From positions 102,570 to 166,569 of the forward strand of contig CAMFIF010000010.1 of assembly GCA_945952415.1 (NCBI GenBank): 64,000 bases of DNA, in the 5' to 3' direction. The notes beneath the pieces are model-generated. The model was not told the origin of the DNA. It saw nothing but the letters and a program-made list of their open reading frames with translations, and made no database searches. The position numbers were made by a program, and so were the translations under genes. Source of the DNA: an uncultured Rhizobium sp. GTDB taxonomy: Bacteria > Pseudomonadota > Alphaproteobacteria > Rhizobiales > Rhizobiaceae. Positions 21,152-30,398 of this stretch are shown in pieces (position 1 is the stretch's first letter; the number at the start of each line of letters is the position of its first letter).

Positions 21152-22096
21152 ATGACGAGCATTTTGACCAACAACGCCGCCATCGCGGCGCTCGCTACTC
21201 TGCGCGGCATCAACTCCAACCTGGAAGACACCCAGAACCATGTCTCTTCCGGTCTGCGCATTGGTGAAGCGGCAGACAACGCCGCCTACTGGTCGATTGC
21301 GTCCACGATGAAGTCGGACAAGGGATCGCTGGATACCGTATCGGATGCACTGGGCCTCGCCACGGCCAAGGTCGATACGGCCTATAACGGCCTGAACCAG
21401 GTGAAAGACCTGCTGGCCGAAATCCGCAACAAGCTCACCCTCGCGCAGGAATCGGGCGTCGACCGCTCGAAGGTCTTCGATGAAATCACCCAGCTGAAGC
21501 AGCAGATCACCACGGTCGCCACCTCCTCCTCCTTCTCCGGGGAAAACTGGCTGAACAACACGGGCACCAACGCCATCGGCACGAAGGATATGGTCGGCTC
21601 CTTCACCCGTGACGGTTCGGGCAACGTCTCCCTGCAGATGATCTCCTTCGATGCCTCCGCATCCTGCCTTATCGACAAGAACACCGCCTCGCGTGGCATT
21701 CTCACCATGGCCAATACCGTCGGCACCAACAAATACCATCTTATCCTTGCAACCGGCGGCACCGCGCCGAACGGCTCCAATGAAATCACGCTCGCCAATG
21801 CCACATCCACCGCCATTATCGGTGAAATGATGCAGGCGGTCAGCACCATGTTCAACTCGGTGGTGAATGTGTCGGGCACGCTCGGTGCGTCCAAGGCGCG
21901 CATCGACAGCCAAGCGAACTTCGTCAAGACACTGTCGGAAACCATCGACAAAGGCGTGTCGAAGCTGGTCGATGCGGACATGAACGAGGAATCGACCCGG
22001 CTCAAGGCGCTGCAGACGCAGCAGCAGCTCGGCATCCAGTCCCTGTCCATCGCCAACAGCACGGCACAGAACCTCATGCAGCTCTTCCGGTCCTAA
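21152..22096 (+). CDS. Flagellin (array copy 2)
   Basis: MTSILTNNAAIAALATLRGINSN...SIANSTAQNLMQLFRS; start placed by alignment to the other copies. Confidence 0.95.
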   Translation: MTSILTNNAAIAALATLRGINSNLEDTQNHVSSGLRIGEAADNAAYWSIASTMKSDKGSLDTVSDALGLATAKVDTAYNGLNQVKDLLAEIRNKLTLAQESGVDRSKVFDEITQLKQQITTVATSSSFSGENWLNNTGTNAIGTKDMVGSFTRDGSGNVSLQMISFDASASCLIDKNTASRGILTMANTVGTNKYHLILATGGTAPNGSNEITLANATSTAIIGEMMQAVSTMFNSVVNVSGTLGASKARIDSQANFVKTLSETIDKGVSKLVDADMNEESTRLKALQTQQQLGIQSLSIANSTAQNLMQLFRS

Positions 22097-22140
22097 GGCT
22101 GGTTCCAAAGGTAGTGCGTTACAGCCAAGACTGAAGAAAC

Positions 22141-22172
22141 GGGGGCGGCAAAACCGCCCCCGAACTTTTTTA
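22141..22172 (+). terminator. Rho-independent terminator after flagellin 2
   Basis: GGGGGCGGCAAAACCGCCCCC followed by a T-run. Confidence 0.8.
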
Positions 22173-22292
22173 AAAAAGAAAATTAGAAAGCAAGAAACTG
22201 TTAAGATCCGAATGTTAGAAAATAATCACACAACGATGATTGGTGCCTACGGGGAAAACAAGCATCAACAGGCATGAAGCCGCCTTTCGTTG

Positions 22293-22345
22293 CCGGTATC
22301 AAATCCGGATGTCCCTTCCAATGTTTCGCGTATAGCCAAGGGGCA
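22293..22345 (+). promoter_or_regulatory. Flagellin 3 leader two-hairpin element
   Basis: CCGG 22293-22296 / CCGG 22305-22308; TGTCCCTT 22310-22317 / AAGGGGCA 22338-22345. Confidence 0.65.
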
Positions 22346-22351
22346 ATCATC

Positions 22352-23287
22352 ATGACCAGCATTATGACCAATTCTTCCGCACTGTCTGCACTCGCGACCC
22401 TGCGCACGATCGATACGAACATGGGCAACACCCAGAACCGTATCTCCACGGGTCTTCGCGTCGGCTCCGCTGCGGACAACGCGGCCTATTGGGCCATCGC
22501 CACCACCATGAAATCCGATGCCGCAGCACTCTCCACCGTCAACGACGCGCTGGGTCTCGGCCTGGCCAAGGTGGAAGCGGCCTATACCGGTCTCGATACC
22601 GTCAAGGACATTCTCACCCAGATCAAGAGCAAGCTGGTGACCGCCAACGAACCCGGCGCCGACCGCACCAAGATCAATGCGGAAATCACCCAGCTCAAGG
22701 AGCAGATCAAGACCACGGCGGCCTCCGCCGCCTTCTCCGGCGAAAACTGGCTTTACAACAACTCGACCACCGCCATGGCGACCTCGAAGGACATCGTCGG
22801 CTCCTTTACCCGCGACGCGTCCGGCAATGTAGCGATCCAGACGATTTCTTTTGCAACGGCTCAGTCGAATCTGATCGACGGTACCCAGGCGAACGGCATC
22901 CTGAGCCAGAAGCGCACCAACTCCGGCAACTTCTGGCTTGTCCAGTGCCCCGCCAACTCGAACGCTACCGGCAACGAAATCAAGGTGGATGCGAGCACCG
23001 CCGCAACCGACCTCGCCAACATGCAGACCTCGCTGGAAGCCATGCTCTCGGACGTGATCAAGGGTGCTTCGACGCTGGGTGCGATCAAGTCGCGCATCGA
23101 AAACCAGACGAACTTCTTGAAGGGTCTCAACGAAACCTTCCAGAAGGGTATCGGCAATCTGGTGGATGCCGACATGAACGAGGAATCGACCAAGCTGAAG
23201 GCGCTGCAAACGCAGCAGCAGCTGGGCATCCAGGCGCTCTCGATCGCCAACAGCAGCGCCCAGAACATCATGCAGCTCTTCCGCTAA
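22352..23287 (+). CDS. Flagellin (array copy 3)
   Basis: MTSIMTNSSALSALATLRTIDTNMGNTQNRIS...NIMQLFR. Confidence 0.95.
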   Translation: MTSIMTNSSALSALATLRTIDTNMGNTQNRISTGLRVGSAADNAAYWAIATTMKSDAAALSTVNDALGLGLAKVEAAYTGLDTVKDILTQIKSKLVTANEPGADRTKINAEITQLKEQIKTTAASAAFSGENWLYNNSTTAMATSKDIVGSFTRDASGNVAIQTISFATAQSNLIDGTQANGILSQKRTNSGNFWLVQCPANSNATGNEIKVDASTAATDLANMQTSLEAMLSDVIKGASTLGAIKSRIENQTNFLKGLNETFQKGIGNLVDADMNEESTKLKALQTQQQLGIQALSIANSSAQNIMQLFR

Positions 23288-23539
23288 GCGAAGCCGCTTT
23301 TTTTTGGATTTCGAAGGCCGCCGGGGCAACCCGGCGGCCTTCGTCGTTCTGTTTCCCCTTTCCGAGCGGGACAGCGCGCCTCTTCGCCCCGCCGCCGCCT
23401 TGCGCCAGGCTTGCCTTTGGTTAAAGAACAGTTAAATTATATCTTGAAGGATAAGTAAAACACGATAAAAGATTGGTCATGAAGCGGCAGCCGGACGACT
23501 GGATACCAGACCCGGCCGACATGATGTCATGAGCCGCCC

Positions 23540-23594
23540 CCGGTCCCTCCCGGAATGTCCCTATTTTACGAAAGCATAAGCCGAACAGGGGCGT
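23540..23594 (+). promoter_or_regulatory. Flagellin 4 leader two-hairpin element
   Basis: CCGG 23540-23543 / CCGG 23550-23553; ATGTCCCT 23555-23562 / AGGGGCGT 23587-23594. Confidence 0.6.
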
Positions 23595-23600
23595 ATTTTC

Positions 23601-24602
23601 ATGACCAGCATATTGACCAATGTGGCGGCACTCGGTGCATTGCAGACGCTCCGCACCATCGACCAGAACATGGAAGCCACCCAGGACCAGATTTCCTCGG
23701 GTTACCGCGTAAAGGATGCCTCGGAAAATGCGGCCTATTGGTCCATTTCATCCTCGATGAAATCCGACCAGAGTTCCATGGGCACCATCGTGGACGCGCT
23801 TGGCCTTGCCGCCGCCAAGACGGACACGACCTATGCCGGCCTCAACCAGACCATCGACCTTCTGAAGAAGATCAAGGACAAGATGGTGACGGCCAGCGAA
23901 CCGGGCGTGGACCGCGACAAGGTGGGCAATGAAATCGACCAGCTGAAGAAGCAGCTGGTCTCTGTCGGCATGTCCGCCTCCTTCTCCGGTGAGAACTGGC
24001 TCTACAACTCGACCACCGGCACGTTCCCGACGAAGAAGATGGTCGGAGCGCTCACCCGCAATGCCTCCGGCCAGATCGGCATCGAAACCATCGATTTCAA
24101 CGCCGCCAATTCCATTCTTCTCGACAAGGGCGATGCCCGCCGCGGCCTCCTGACCAACCGCAACACGATTGACGACACCGGGGATATCTTCAACTACTTC
24201 CTCGTGAACATCACCTCCCAGACGACAGCCAACCAGGGGGTAACGGCAGGCACGACCAACAACACCACCACCTATTCGGCGGCGGAAATCGTCGTCAGCA
24301 GCGCGGTGACCGACAAGCAGCTGTCCGCCATGCTGAAATCTGTCGACAATATCCTGAAGACGGTCACCAACGTGACCGCCGAACTCGGCGCCATCAAGGC
24401 CCGCGTCGATTCGCAGACCAACTTCGTGAAGGATCTCGTCTCGGTGATCGAGAAGGGGGTCGGCCAGCTGGTCGATGCCGACATGAACGAGGCCTCGACG
24501 AGGCTGAAGGCGCTCCAGACCCAGCAGCAGCTCGGTATCCAGTCGCTCTCGATCGCCAACACCAATGCATCGAACATCATGCAGCTCTTCCGCAACGGCT
24601 AA
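23601..24602 (+). CDS. Flagellin (array copy 4)
   Basis: 333 aa; MTSILTNVAALGALQTLRTIDQNM...NIMQLFRNG. Confidence 0.95.
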   Translation: MTSILTNVAALGALQTLRTIDQNMEATQDQISSGYRVKDASENAAYWSISSSMKSDQSSMGTIVDALGLAAAKTDTTYAGLNQTIDLLKKIKDKMVTASEPGVDRDKVGNEIDQLKKQLVSVGMSASFSGENWLYNSTTGTFPTKKMVGALTRNASGQIGIETIDFNAANSILLDKGDARRGLLTNRNTIDDTGDIFNYFLVNITSQTTANQGVTAGTTNNTTTYSAAEIVVSSAVTDKQLSAMLKSVDNILKTVTNVTAELGAIKARVDSQTNFVKDLVSVIEKGVGQLVDADMNEASTRLKALQTQQQLGIQSLSIANTNASNIMQLFRNG

Positions 24603-24684
24603 ACGCCGCCCCACCGCGCCAAGAGAATAGGCCGCCTCCACCGGGGCGGCCTTTGCGTTTCCTGCGCCGCTTCGGCTGTGTCAT

Positions 24685-24772
24685 CGTCATGATCGGGCTC
24701 GTCCCGAGCATCTGCCAAGCTATTGATCCTGTTCGACCTCGCAGAACCTCGGGACAAGCCCGAGGATGACGG
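24685..24772. repeat. Palindromic intergenic element (RIME/REP-like), copy A
   Basis: cgtcatgatCGGGCTCGTCCCGagcatctg ... cagaaCCTCGGGACAAGCCCGAGGatgacg: two hairpins in overall inverted arrangement. Confidence 0.65.
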
Positions 24773-24958
24773 AGTGTGGGATAAACGGGCGGCCTTCGGC
24801 GCGTGTGGCTCCATCCGCGAGCCTTGCCCAGAGCTTGCCTATGGTTAGTGGAACGTTAATTTATATCTTGATGGATAAGTAAACTTAGATACAAAGACAG
24901 GGAGCGGCAGCCGGAAGACGCACTATCCCCGGCGGACATGACGTTATATCGCCGCGCC

Positions 24959-25014
24959 CCGGTTCATCCGGAATGTCCCTTTTTCCAAAAAAAGAATGAG
25001 CCGAACAGGGGCGT
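24959..25014 (+). promoter_or_regulatory. Flagellin 5 leader two-hairpin element
   Basis: CCGG 24959-24962 / CCGG 24968-24971; ATGTCCCT 24973-24980 / AGGGGCGT 25007-25014. Confidence 0.6.
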
Positions 25015-25020
25015 ATTTTC

Positions 25021-26016
25021 ATGACCAGCATATTGACCAATGTAGCGGCGCTCGGCGCGCTGCAGACGCTTCGCACCATCGACCTGAACATGGAAAAGAC
25101 CCAGGACCAGATTTCCTCGGGCTATCGGGTCAAGGATGCCTCCGACAATGCAGCCTATTGGTCGATTGCGACGGGGATGAAGTCCGACCAGTCCTCCATG
25201 GGCACCGTGGTGGATGCGCTTGGCCTTGCCGCCGCCAAGACCGACACGGCCTATGCGGGTCTCAACCAGACCATCGACCTTCTGAAGAAGATCAAGGACA
25301 AGATGATCACCGCGAGCGAGCCCGGCGTCGACCGCGACAAGGTTGGCACCGAGATCGACCAGTTGAAGCAGCAGCTGATTTCCGTGAGCAAGTCGGCCGC
25401 TTTCTCCGGCGAAAACTGGATCTACAACACGGCGAGCGCCGCCATGCCGACCAAGAAGATGGTGGGCGCGCTCACCCGTTCTTCGTCGGGCCAGATCGGC
25501 ATCCAGACCATCGATTTCAATGCCGCCAATTCCGTACTCGTCGATCAGGATACGGCGGAACGGGGAATCCTCACCAAACGCTATGAATTCAACCCCACCG
25601 CGACCAGCACGGCCAGCTATTATCTGGTAGACGCCGGCTCCACCCACGCGGCAGGCAACGGCATCACCTTCAACAACAACACCTACACCGCGCCTGCGGA
25701 AATCACCGTCAATTCCACCGTCACCGACACGAAGCTCGCCCAGATGCTGACCACCGTGGACGGCATCCTGAAAAGCGTCGTGAACATCACGGCGGAGCTC
25801 GGCGCGATCAAGTCGCGCGTCGATTCGCAGACCAACTTCGTCAAGGACCTCGTCTCGGTGATCGAGAAGGGGGTCGGCCAGCTGGTCGATGCCGACATGA
25901 ACGAGGCCTCGACGAGGCTGAAGGCGCTCCAGACCCAGCAGCAGCTCGGTATCCAGTCGCTCTCGATCGCCAACACCAATGCATCGAACATCATGCAGCT
26001 CTTCCGCAACGGCTGA
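25021..26016 (+). CDS. Flagellin (array copy 5)
   Basis: 331 aa; near-identical N- and C-termini to copy 6. Confidence 0.95.
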   Translation: MTSILTNVAALGALQTLRTIDLNMEKTQDQISSGYRVKDASDNAAYWSIATGMKSDQSSMGTVVDALGLAAAKTDTAYAGLNQTIDLLKKIKDKMITASEPGVDRDKVGTEIDQLKQQLISVSKSAAFSGENWIYNTASAAMPTKKMVGALTRSSSGQIGIQTIDFNAANSVLVDQDTAERGILTKRYEFNPTATSTASYYLVDAGSTHAAGNGITFNNNTYTAPAEITVNSTVTDTKLAQMLTTVDGILKSVVNITAELGAIKSRVDSQTNFVKDLVSVIEKGVGQLVDADMNEASTRLKALQTQQQLGIQSLSIANTNASNIMQLFRNG

Positions 26017-26095
26017 TGCCGTCATGCTCCGCAGAGCAGAAAAGGCCGCCTCCACCGGGGCGGCCTTGCGTTTCCTGCGTCGCTTCGGCTGTTTC

Positions 26096-26184
26096 GTCGT
26101 CATGCTCGGGCTTGTCCCGAGCATCTGCCAAGCTGTTGATCCTTTTCAACGTAGCAGATCCTCGGGACAAGCCCGAGGATGACG
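26096..26184. repeat. Palindromic intergenic element (RIME/REP-like), copy B
   Basis: cgtcgtcatGCTCGGGCTTGTCCCGAGCatctgcc ... gcagatCCTCGGGACAAGCCCGAGGatgacg. Confidence 0.65.
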
Positions 26185-26404
26185 CGGAGTGAGGAGTCCC
26201 CCCGTGATGACGCGGGCACTGCCGCCACCGGGGCGGCCATTGTGGCTCCTGGCTCCCGTCGCGAGCCTTGCCCGAGGCTTATGTATGGTTAATGCATCGT
26301 TAATTTAATACTTGTTTGATAAGAGAAATAAGATAAAAGGAAAAGCATGAGGCGGCAGCCGGGGATGGAAGATGCCCGGCGGACATGAGGTCGCAAGCCG
26401 CGCC

Positions 26405-26460
26405 CCGGTTCATCCGGAATGTCCCTTTTTCCAAAAAAAGAATGAGCCGAACAGGGGCGT
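26405..26460 (+). promoter_or_regulatory. Flagellin 6 leader two-hairpin element (identical to flagellin 5 leader)
   Basis: Lies within the 298-bp block identical to 24951-25248 at +1446 offset. Confidence 0.6.
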
Positions 26461-26466
26461 ATTTTC

Positions 26467-27462
26467 ATGACCAGCATATTGACCAATGTAGCGGCGCTCG
26501 GCGCGCTGCAGACGCTTCGCACCATCGACCTGAACATGGAAAAGACCCAGGACCAGATTTCCTCGGGCTATCGGGTCAAGGATGCCTCCGACAATGCAGC
26601 CTATTGGTCGATTGCGACGGGGATGAAGTCCGACCAGTCCTCCATGGGCACCGTGGTGGATGCGCTTGGCCTTGCCGCCGCCAAGACCGACACGACCTAT
26701 GCCGGCCTCAACCAGACCATCGACCTTCTGAAGAAGATCAAGGACAAGCTGGTGACCGCGAGCGAGCCCGGCGTCGACCGCGCCAAGGTGGGCAATGAAA
26801 TCGAGCAGCTGAAGAAACAGCTGGTTTCCGTCAGCAAGTCGGCCGCTTTCTCCGGCGAAAACTGGATCTACAACACGGCGAGCACTGCCATGCCGACCAA
26901 GAAGATGGTGGGCGCGCTCACCCGTTCCTCGTCGGGCCAGATCGGCATCCAGACCATCGATTTCAACGCCGCCAATTCCGTGCTCATCGATCAGGATACG
27001 GCCGATCGGGGTCTGCTGACCCAATTCGTGCCCTTCAACCCCACCACGTCGACCACCGCGAACTGGTACCTGCTCAACGTCGGATCCACCAGTTCGGCCG
27101 GCAGCGGCACCACCTTCAGCAACAACAACAACACCGCCCCCACCGAGATCATCGTTGATGCCAGCGTGACGGATGTAAAGCTCGGCCAGATGCTGGCCGT
27201 GGTGGATACGATCCTGAAGAATGTCACCAACGTGACCGCCGAACTCGGCGCGATCAAGGCCCGTGTCGATTCGCAGACCAATTTCGTCAAGGACCTCGTC
27301 TCGGTGATCGAGAAGGGGGTCGGCCAGCTGGTCGATGCCGACATGAACGAGGCCTCGACGAGGCTGAAGGCGCTCCAGACCCAGCAGCAGCTCGGTATCC
27401 AGTCGCTCTCGATCGCCAACACCAATGCATCGAACATCATGCAGCTCTTCCGCAACGGCTGA
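26467..27462 (+). CDS. Flagellin (array copy 6)
   Basis: 331 aa flagellin. Confidence 0.95.
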   Translation: MTSILTNVAALGALQTLRTIDLNMEKTQDQISSGYRVKDASDNAAYWSIATGMKSDQSSMGTVVDALGLAAAKTDTTYAGLNQTIDLLKKIKDKLVTASEPGVDRAKVGNEIEQLKKQLVSVSKSAAFSGENWIYNTASTAMPTKKMVGALTRSSSGQIGIQTIDFNAANSVLIDQDTADRGLLTQFVPFNPTTSTTANWYLLNVGSTSSAGSGTTFSNNNNTAPTEIIVDASVTDVKLGQMLAVVDTILKNVTNVTAELGAIKARVDSQTNFVKDLVSVIEKGVGQLVDADMNEASTRLKALQTQQQLGIQSLSIANTNASNIMQLFRNG

Positions 27463-27490
27463 CGACGCATTTCAAAAACCCCGAATCTTG

Positions 27491-27527
27491 AAGGGCCGCT
27501 TCCCCGAAGCGGCCCTTAATTTTTTTT
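27491..27527 (+). terminator. Rho-independent terminator after flagellin 6
   Basis: AAGGGCCGCTTCCCCGAAGCGGCCCTTAATTTTTTTT. Confidence 0.8.
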
Positions 27528-27744
27528 CACTTTTAGATCTGCCCCGGGGAACATCCGTAAAATACATATATAAAACAAATGCTTCGTCAGATTTGCGCCC
27601 GGCAAGAAATTAACGAACATGGTTAAAAAGACGTTGGAGGGCTTAGACCTTTGTTAACCATAATCATGTCATCTACCAATCATTCGAACGGTGAATTAAT
27701 GAAAAAACCAAGCGAATTAATTGGCATGATGTCGCTCACCGTTG

Positions 27745-27795
27745 CCGGTACTTCAGTCCGGAATGTCCCTCGAAACTCCTATGCACCAAGGGGCA
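27745..27795 (+). promoter_or_regulatory. Flagellin 7 leader two-hairpin element
   Basis: CCGG 27745-27748 / CCGG 27758-27761; TGTCCCT 27764-27770 / AGGGGCA 27789-27795. Confidence 0.6.
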
Positions 27796-27801
27796 AATCC
27801 T

Positions 27802-28764
27802 ATGACAAGCATTCTCACCAACACCGCCGCAATGGCCGCTCTCCAGACCCTGCGTTCCATCGATCAGCAGATGGAAAACACCCAGAATCGAGTTTCTTCC
27901 GGGTATCGCGTCCAGACGGCGGCTGACAATGCGGCTTACTGGTCCATCGCGACCACCATGCGTTCGGACAACAAGGCGCTCTCCGCCGTCGAAGACGCGC
28001 TCGGCCTCGGTGCCGCCAAGACCGATACGGCCTACACGGCCATGAATTCCTCCATCAACGTCGTGATGGAAATCAAGGCAAAGCTGGTCGCCGCACGTGA
28101 ACCGGGCGTTGACAAGGACAAGATCAACAAGGAACTGACCGAGCTCAAGAACCAGCTGAACTCGATCGCCCAGTCCGCCTCCTTCTCCGGTGAAAACTGG
28201 ATGTACAACGACTCGACGGCCGCTGTCGGCACCAAGGAAATGGTCGGCTCCTTCGTCCGCAATGCCAATGGTACCGTTTCGATCCAGACCCTGGAATTCG
28301 ATGCCTCCAAGTCGATCCTGATCGACAGCAAGAACGCCAACCGCGGCCTGCTGACCGTCGGCGTCGTGGTCACGCAGCCCTCGGGCACCACCACCTCCAC
28401 CGCCACCTACTACCTGTTCAATGCTTCTTCGAGCACCGCCGCTTCCGGTACCGAAGTCCGCATCACCTCGACCACGACCGACGATAACCTCGAAGGCATG
28501 ATCATGGCCGTGGACACGATGCTGAAGAACATGACCGATGCCGCCGCAACGCTCGGTGCCGCCAACAGCCGCATCTCGCTGCAGAAGGACTTCGTCGTCA
28601 ACCTCACCGACGTGATCGACAAGGGCGTCGGCCGCCTCGTCGATGCGGACATGAACGAAGAATCGACCCGCCTGAAGGCCCTCCAGACGCAGCAGCAGCT
28701 GGGCATCCAGGCGCTCTCCATCGCAAACGGCAACGCCCAGAACCTGCTCACGCTCTTCCGTTAA
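27802..28764 (+). CDS. Flagellin (array copy 7)
   Basis: MTSILTNTAAMAALQTLRSIDQQMENTQNRVSSGYRV...NLLTLFR. Confidence 0.95.
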   Translation: MTSILTNTAAMAALQTLRSIDQQMENTQNRVSSGYRVQTAADNAAYWSIATTMRSDNKALSAVEDALGLGAAKTDTAYTAMNSSINVVMEIKAKLVAAREPGVDKDKINKELTELKNQLNSIAQSASFSGENWMYNDSTAAVGTKEMVGSFVRNANGTVSIQTLEFDASKSILIDSKNANRGLLTVGVVVTQPSGTTTSTATYYLFNASSSTAASGTEVRITSTTTDDNLEGMIMAVDTMLKNMTDAAATLGAANSRISLQKDFVVNLTDVIDKGVGRLVDADMNEESTRLKALQTQQQLGIQALSIANGNAQNLLTLFR

Positions 28765-28798
28765 TCGGCAGAGACCAGGCGCTGATCGCCATCTTCCG

Positions 28799-28828
28799 GG
28801 GCCCGCGTGGAAACACGCGGGCCCTTTT
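28799..28828 (+). terminator. Rho-independent terminator after flagellin 7
   Basis: GGGCCCGCGTGGAAACACGCGGGCCCTTTTG. Confidence 0.8.
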
Positions 28829-29063
28829 GCATGCGCGTGACGCCCGAAACGGCGGCAGGGTAGGGCGGGCGGCCCGCATCTCCGGGCCATCCGTCGTCCG
28901 CTCCGCTCCATTCGAAAGAAAGACGGCAATTTAAAACAATAATAAAAATTAACCATACTGTTTCAGTATTTTTTAACGTTAATAGTATTTACTGTAACTA
29001 TCAAACGGCGGATTAATCCAGTAGAGAGTTCAGGGTTAGTTTGCATGACGCTGGCTGCCGTTG

Positions 29064-29115
29064 CCGGTAAGTAAATCCGGTATGTCCCTTCCATTTATCT
29101 AGTCCAAAAGGGGCA
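29064..29115 (+). promoter_or_regulatory. Flagellin 8 leader two-hairpin element
   Basis: CCGG 29064-29067 / CCGG 29077-29080; TGTCCCTT 29083-29090 / AAGGGGCA 29108-29115. Confidence 0.65.
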
Positions 29116-29121
29116 GTACCA

Positions 29122-30084
29122 ATGACGAGTATCATGACCAATTCTGCAGCACTTGCAGCTCTTGCCACGCTGCGTTCGATCGACCAGAATCTGGAATCGA
29201 CCCAGAACCACGTTTCTTCCGGTTATCGCGTAGAAACGGCAAAGGACAATGCTGCTTACTGGTCGATCGCAACGACCATGCGTTCGGACAACAAGGCGCT
29301 TTCGGGCGTTGAAGACGCACTCGGCCTCGCAGCAGCGAAGACCGATACGGCCTATTCCGGTCTCGACACCTCCATCAGCGTCGTATCGCAGATCAAGGCC
29401 AAGCTGGTTGCCGCCCGCGAACCGGGCGTGGACCGCGACAAGATCAACAAGGAACTGACCGAACTGAAGAACCAGCTGGTATCCATTGCCCAGTCGGCCT
29501 CCTTCTCGGGTGAAAACTGGCTGTACAACGACAGCACCGCAGCTCCGACCACCAAGGAAATGGTTGGCTCCTTCACCCGCGGTTCGAACGGCAGCGTATC
29601 GATCCAGACGATCGATTACGATACGTCCAAGTCGGTTCTGATCGACACCAAGGTCGGCAGCCGTGGTCTTCTGACCGTCGGCGTCGTGGTTCAGCAGCCC
29701 TCGGGCACGACGACCTCCACCCAGACCTACTATCTGGTGAACGTCTCCTCGGCGACCGCTGCGACCGGCACGGAAGTGAAGATCTCCTCGGCCACCACCG
29801 ACGACCAGGTCGAAGGCATGATCATGGCCGTGGACGCCACGCTGAAGAGCATGACCGACACCGCCGCCACGCTGGGCGCCGTCAACAAGCGCATCGACAC
29901 GCAGAACAACTTCGTGAAGTCGCTCTCCGACGTGATCGACAAGGGCGTCTCGAAGCTGGTGGATGCCGACATGAACGAGGAATCGACCAAGCTGAAGGCG
30001 CTGCAGACGCAGCAGCAGCTGGGCATCCAGGCGCTGTCGATCGCCAACAGCAACGCTCAGAACATCCTCTCGCTGTTCCGTTAA
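29122..30084 (+). CDS. Flagellin (array copy 8)
   Basis: 320 aa; 3' part identical to copy 1 over 362 bp. Confidence 0.96.
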   Translation: MTSIMTNSAALAALATLRSIDQNLESTQNHVSSGYRVETAKDNAAYWSIATTMRSDNKALSGVEDALGLAAAKTDTAYSGLDTSISVVSQIKAKLVAAREPGVDRDKINKELTELKNQLVSIAQSASFSGENWLYNDSTAAPTTKEMVGSFTRGSNGSVSIQTIDYDTSKSVLIDTKVGSRGLLTVGVVVQQPSGTTTSTQTYYLVNVSSATAATGTEVKISSATTDDQVEGMIMAVDATLKSMTDTAATLGAVNKRIDTQNNFVKSLSDVIDKGVSKLVDADMNEESTKLKALQTQQQLGIQALSIANSNAQNILSLFR

Positions 30085-30113
30085 GACCAGCCGGATTACT
30101 GTCAGACAAGAGG

Positions 30114-30141
30114 AAAGGCCGCGCCAAAAGCGCGGCCTTTT
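30114..30141 (+). terminator. Rho-independent terminator after flagellin 8
   Basis: AAAGGCCGCGCCAAAAGCGCGGCCTTTTC; core shared with the flagellin 1 terminator. Confidence 0.8.
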
Positions 30142-30344
30142 CGCGTTTGGACTTTCCGCCACCCCCTTTCGCCGGGGAAGGCCAGATCTAGCCCTTTATT
30201 TTTTACGAATTTTTCAAACTGAATAATGATTTCTTAATTGCATTAACCTTTTGTTAACCATATAAATGATAACCATTCGTTAACAGAACGATGAGTTGGT
30301 CACCAGGGCAAAACGTGGCCACCTGCATGATGCTGATCATCGTT

Positions 30345-30392
30345 ACCGGTATCTCCTGACACTCCGGTATGTCCCGACATCACTATGGGGCA
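30345..30392 (+). promoter_or_regulatory. Flagellin 9 leader two-hairpin element
   Basis: ACCGG 30345-30349 / CCGGT 30364-30368; TGTCCC 30370-30375 / GGGGCA 30387-30392. Confidence 0.6.
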
Positions 30393-30398
30393 ATGACC

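Noticed and set aside
20521-30053. Recurrent ~107-aa minus-strand ORF (MLLAIDSAWMPSCCC...) present in each flagellin
   Set aside because: Merely the complement of the conserved flagellin C-terminal coding region; its recurrence follows from flagellin homology
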